This document shows, in pieces, positions 5,627 through 6,963 of a DNA stretch of 6,963 bases. The DNA is taken from the NCBI GenBank assembly GCA_025356695.1, contig JANXSE010000248.1, positions 1 through 6,963 on the forward strand, given 5' to 3'. A program made the position numbers and the translations under genes. Under the pieces are notes generated by a model. It made no database searches and was not told where the DNA came from. It was given only the letters and a program-made list of their open reading frames with translations. Positions within the stretch are counted from its first letter, which is position 1, and each line of letters starts with the position of its first letter. The DNA is from Betaproteobacteria bacterium. Its GTDB lineage: Bacteria; Pseudomonadota; Gammaproteobacteria; Burkholderiales; SG8-41.

Positions 5627-6640
5627 ATGTTGCGCAATGTTCTGTACCGCGCGGTCGCGGCGATTTTTGTATTGCTTCTACCCGTCGCGTTTTCATCGGT
5701 GCAGGCGCAACCGCTGCAGGTGCTGCGCCTGAATACCTTTCCGAACGCGGCCAATCTCGCGCTTTTCATCGGCCTTGCCAACGGCGTGTTTGAGCGCCGC
5801 GGTATCAAACTCGAACTCGAATTCACGCAGAATTCCGAAGCGCAGCGCGACGGCCTCGCGAGCGGGCGTTTCGACATCGCCTATTCCGCGGTGGACAACG
5901 CGGTGGCGATGGTTGAGCTGGCGCAGCAGGATGTGATCATTGTCAGCGGTGGCGACACCAGCATGATGGAATTCATGGTGCGCCCCGACATCAAAACGCT
6001 CAATGACATGCGCGGCAAAACCCTGGTGGTGGACCGGCCGAACACCGCTTATGCGCTGCAGGCAAAAAAGATCCTCAAGAACGCCGGCCTGCTTGAAGGC
6101 CGCGACTATGCGATCAAATCAGTCGGCTTCACGCCCGATCGCATCGCCGCCATGGATCAGGGCAGTGACAATGCCGCCGCCGGCATGCTGAATCCGCCGT
6201 TTTCTTTTGCAGCGAAGGACAAGGGCCTCAAGTCGTTCGGTCGCGCGATCGATTTGCTCGGCGCCTACCAGGGCGGCGGCATTTTCGTGCGGCGCGCGTG
6301 GGCGCGCGCCAACGCGGCACTGCTCGAACGGTTTCTCGCTGCCTATATCGAGGCCACGCGCATGGCACTCAATCCCGCCAACCGCGCGCAGGCGATCGAA
6401 CTGATCGCCGCACGCCTCAAGCAGGATCCGAAAATCGCCGCGCGCACCTACGACGAGGCGTTGCTGCAGCCGCGTTTCGGCATCGTGCCCGAGGCGAAGC
6501 TTGATCTGGAAGGCCTGCGCGCGGTGCTGGCACTACGCGCCGAAATCGAAGGGCAATGGGGCGGCGTGGCGCCGCCCGTCGAGCGCTATATCGACAGCGG
6601 TTATTACGAGCGTGCCCTGAAGCTGGTTGGGGCAAAATAG
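5627..6640 (+). CDS. ABC-transporter periplasmic substrate-binding protein, NMT1/SsuA-like
   Basis: A 337-residue exported receptor of normal family length. The signal peptide has a basic start (M-L-R-N-V-L-Y-R), a hydrophobic core at about 9-22, and probable cleavage after V-Q-A (Ala27). The mature protein follows the NMT1/THI5-like and SsuA/TauA fold order: a first strand L-R-L-N-T-F-P-N-A-A-N, then A-L-F-I-G-L-A-N-G-V-F-E-R-R-G-I-K-L, then S-G-R-F-D-I-A-Y-S-A-V-D-N, then the hinge-domain segment M-R-G-K-T-L-V-V-D. A late V-R-R-A-W-A-R-A-N-A-A-L-L-E-R-F motif is typical. Relatives bind sulfonates, nitriles, pyrimidine precursors or aromatic acids; the ligand cannot be named. The THI5 cysteine motif is absent. 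No ABC permease or ATPase gene is in the window, so the partner is elsewhere or lies beyond the deacylase. Divergent from qor-ctaA and 31 bases upstream of the Sir2 gene. Confidence 0.9.
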   Translation: MLRNVLYRAVAAIFVLLLPVAFSSVQAQPLQVLRLNTFPNAANLALFIGLANGVFERRGIKLELEFTQNSEAQRDGLASGRFDIAYSAVDNAVAMVELAQQDVIIVSGGDTSMMEFMVRPDIKTLNDMRGKTLVVDRPNTAYALQAKKILKNAGLLEGRDYAIKSVGFTPDRIAAMDQGSDNAAAGMLNPPFSFAAKDKGLKSFGRAIDLLGAYQGGGIFVRRAWARANAALLERFLAAYIEATRMALNPANRAQAIELIAARLKQDPKIAARTYDEALLQPRFGIVPEAKLDLEGLRAVLALRAEIEGQWGGVAPPVERYIDSGYYERALKLVGAK

Positions 6641-6661
6641 GCGGTGTAATGGATTTCCTGC

Positions 6662-6665
6662 GGAG
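6662..6665 (+). promoter_or_regulatory. Ribosome binding site of the Sir2-family gene
   Basis: GGAG lies 6 bases before the ATG at 6672. A GTG codon sits immediately before that ATG in the same frame (6669) and is the only close alternative start. Confidence 0.6.
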
Positions 6666-6671
6666 CCCGTG

Positions 6672-6963
6672 ATGAGTTCGCCTGCCGTGATCAAGAATGT
6701 GCGCGAGTGGATTGCGTCCGCCAAACGCGTCGTCGCGCTCACGGGTGCGGGGATCTCCACCGACTCGGGCATACCGGATTTTCGCGGCCCCAACGGCGTG
6801 TGGACGCGCAATCCGGCGGCGGAAAAACTCTCCGACATCCGCTATTACACGGCCGATCCGGAAATTCGCAAGGCCTCGTGGCAGAGCCGCCTCGAACATC
6901 CGGCCTTCAGCGCGAAACCCAATCCGGGCCACCGCGCGCTGGCTGAACTTGAAAAGCGCGGCA
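6672..6963 (+). CDS. Sir2-family NAD-dependent protein deacylase, 3'-truncated
   Basis: The first 97 residues of a sirtuin; the window ends before the catalytic His and the zinc-binding domain. The NAD-binding signature is unmistakable: V-A-L-T-G-A-G-I-S-T-D-S-G-I-P-D-F-R-G-P-N-G-V-W-T (residues 22-46). The F-R-G-P-x-G-V-W-T form recalls SIRT6/7-type and some bacterial sirtuins rather than E. coli CobB. After the cofactor loop comes Y-Y-T-A-D-P-E-I-R-K-A-S-W-Q-S-R. At the place where Y-x-x-R marks desuccinylases (CobB, SIRT5), W-x-x-R appears to stand. The family removes acyl groups from protein lysines using NAD, releasing nicotinamide and O-acyl-ADP-ribose, and often regulates acyl-CoA synthetases. 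It follows the substrate-binding protein gene by 31 bases, so co-transcription is possible. Whether the gene is intact cannot be told. Confidence 0.93.
   Translation, partial: MSSPAVIKNVREWIASAKRVVALTGAGISTDSGIPDFRGPNGVWTRNPAAEKLSDIRYYTADPEIRKASWQSRLEHPAFSAKPNPGHRALAELEKRG

Noticed and set aside
1..6963. Mobile element, CRISPR, phage, toxin-antitoxin or defence system
   Set aside because: No direct repeats, inverted terminal repeats, transposase, integrase or defence-type protein was seen. The sirtuin fragment resembles a stand-alone metabolic deacylase at its N-terminus, and no defence partner such as a pAgo or SIR2-fused domain is visible, though the C-terminus is not in the window.

Overview
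The window is 6,963 bases of GC-rich, densely coding bacterial DNA. It suggests a betaproteobacterium, probably of Burkholderiales type. The reasons are a periplasmic Bug/TctC-type solute receptor (a family greatly expanded in Burkholderiales), a SirB-family membrane protein, a proteobacterial/mitochondrial-type heme A synthase, and strong G/C bias at third codon positions. This placement is an inference from gene content. There is no rRNA or other taxonomic marker.

Layout. (1) Bases 1-3473, plus strand: five tightly packed genes. They are the C-terminal half of an FrsA/pseudooxynicotine-hydrolase-like alpha/beta hydrolase (start cut off by the window edge), a small cupin whose start codon overlaps the hydrolase stop, a Bug/TctC periplasmic receptor, a second alpha/beta hydrolase of a different subtype, and a GTG-started SirB-like four-helix membrane protein. 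Gaps are -3, 19, 3 and 2 bases, so this looks like one transcription unit. (2) Bases 3489-5536, minus strand: a two-gene unit read as quinone oxidoreductase (qor-like), then heme A synthase (ctaA/COX15), 11 bases apart. It converges on the first unit with only 15 bases between stop codons. (3) Bases 5537-5626: a 90-base divergent intergenic region with a possible promoter and a short hairpin. (4) Bases 5627-6963, plus strand: an NMT1/SsuA-like ABC-transporter substrate-binding protein, then the start of a Sir2-family NAD-dependent deacylase that runs off the window.

How the genes may work together. The first unit looks like an accessory catabolic or uptake module: a periplasmic receptor for a small carboxylate or similar ligand, two hydrolases and a cupin that could act on an ester- or C-C-linked organic acid. 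The substrate cannot be read from sequence. Neither periplasmic receptor has its membrane transporter in the window. CtaA makes heme A for aa3-type terminal oxidases, implying aerobic respiration, and the adjacent oxidoreductase may be linked to it only by transcription.

All nine genes belong to recognisable families. I see no RNA gene, CRISPR array, insertion sequence or phage feature, no gene-free stretch over 300 bases, and no clear evidence of a wholly new system. The most unusual points are the composition of the first gene cluster, a one-residue-short ligand loop in the Bug protein, and the ctaA context.
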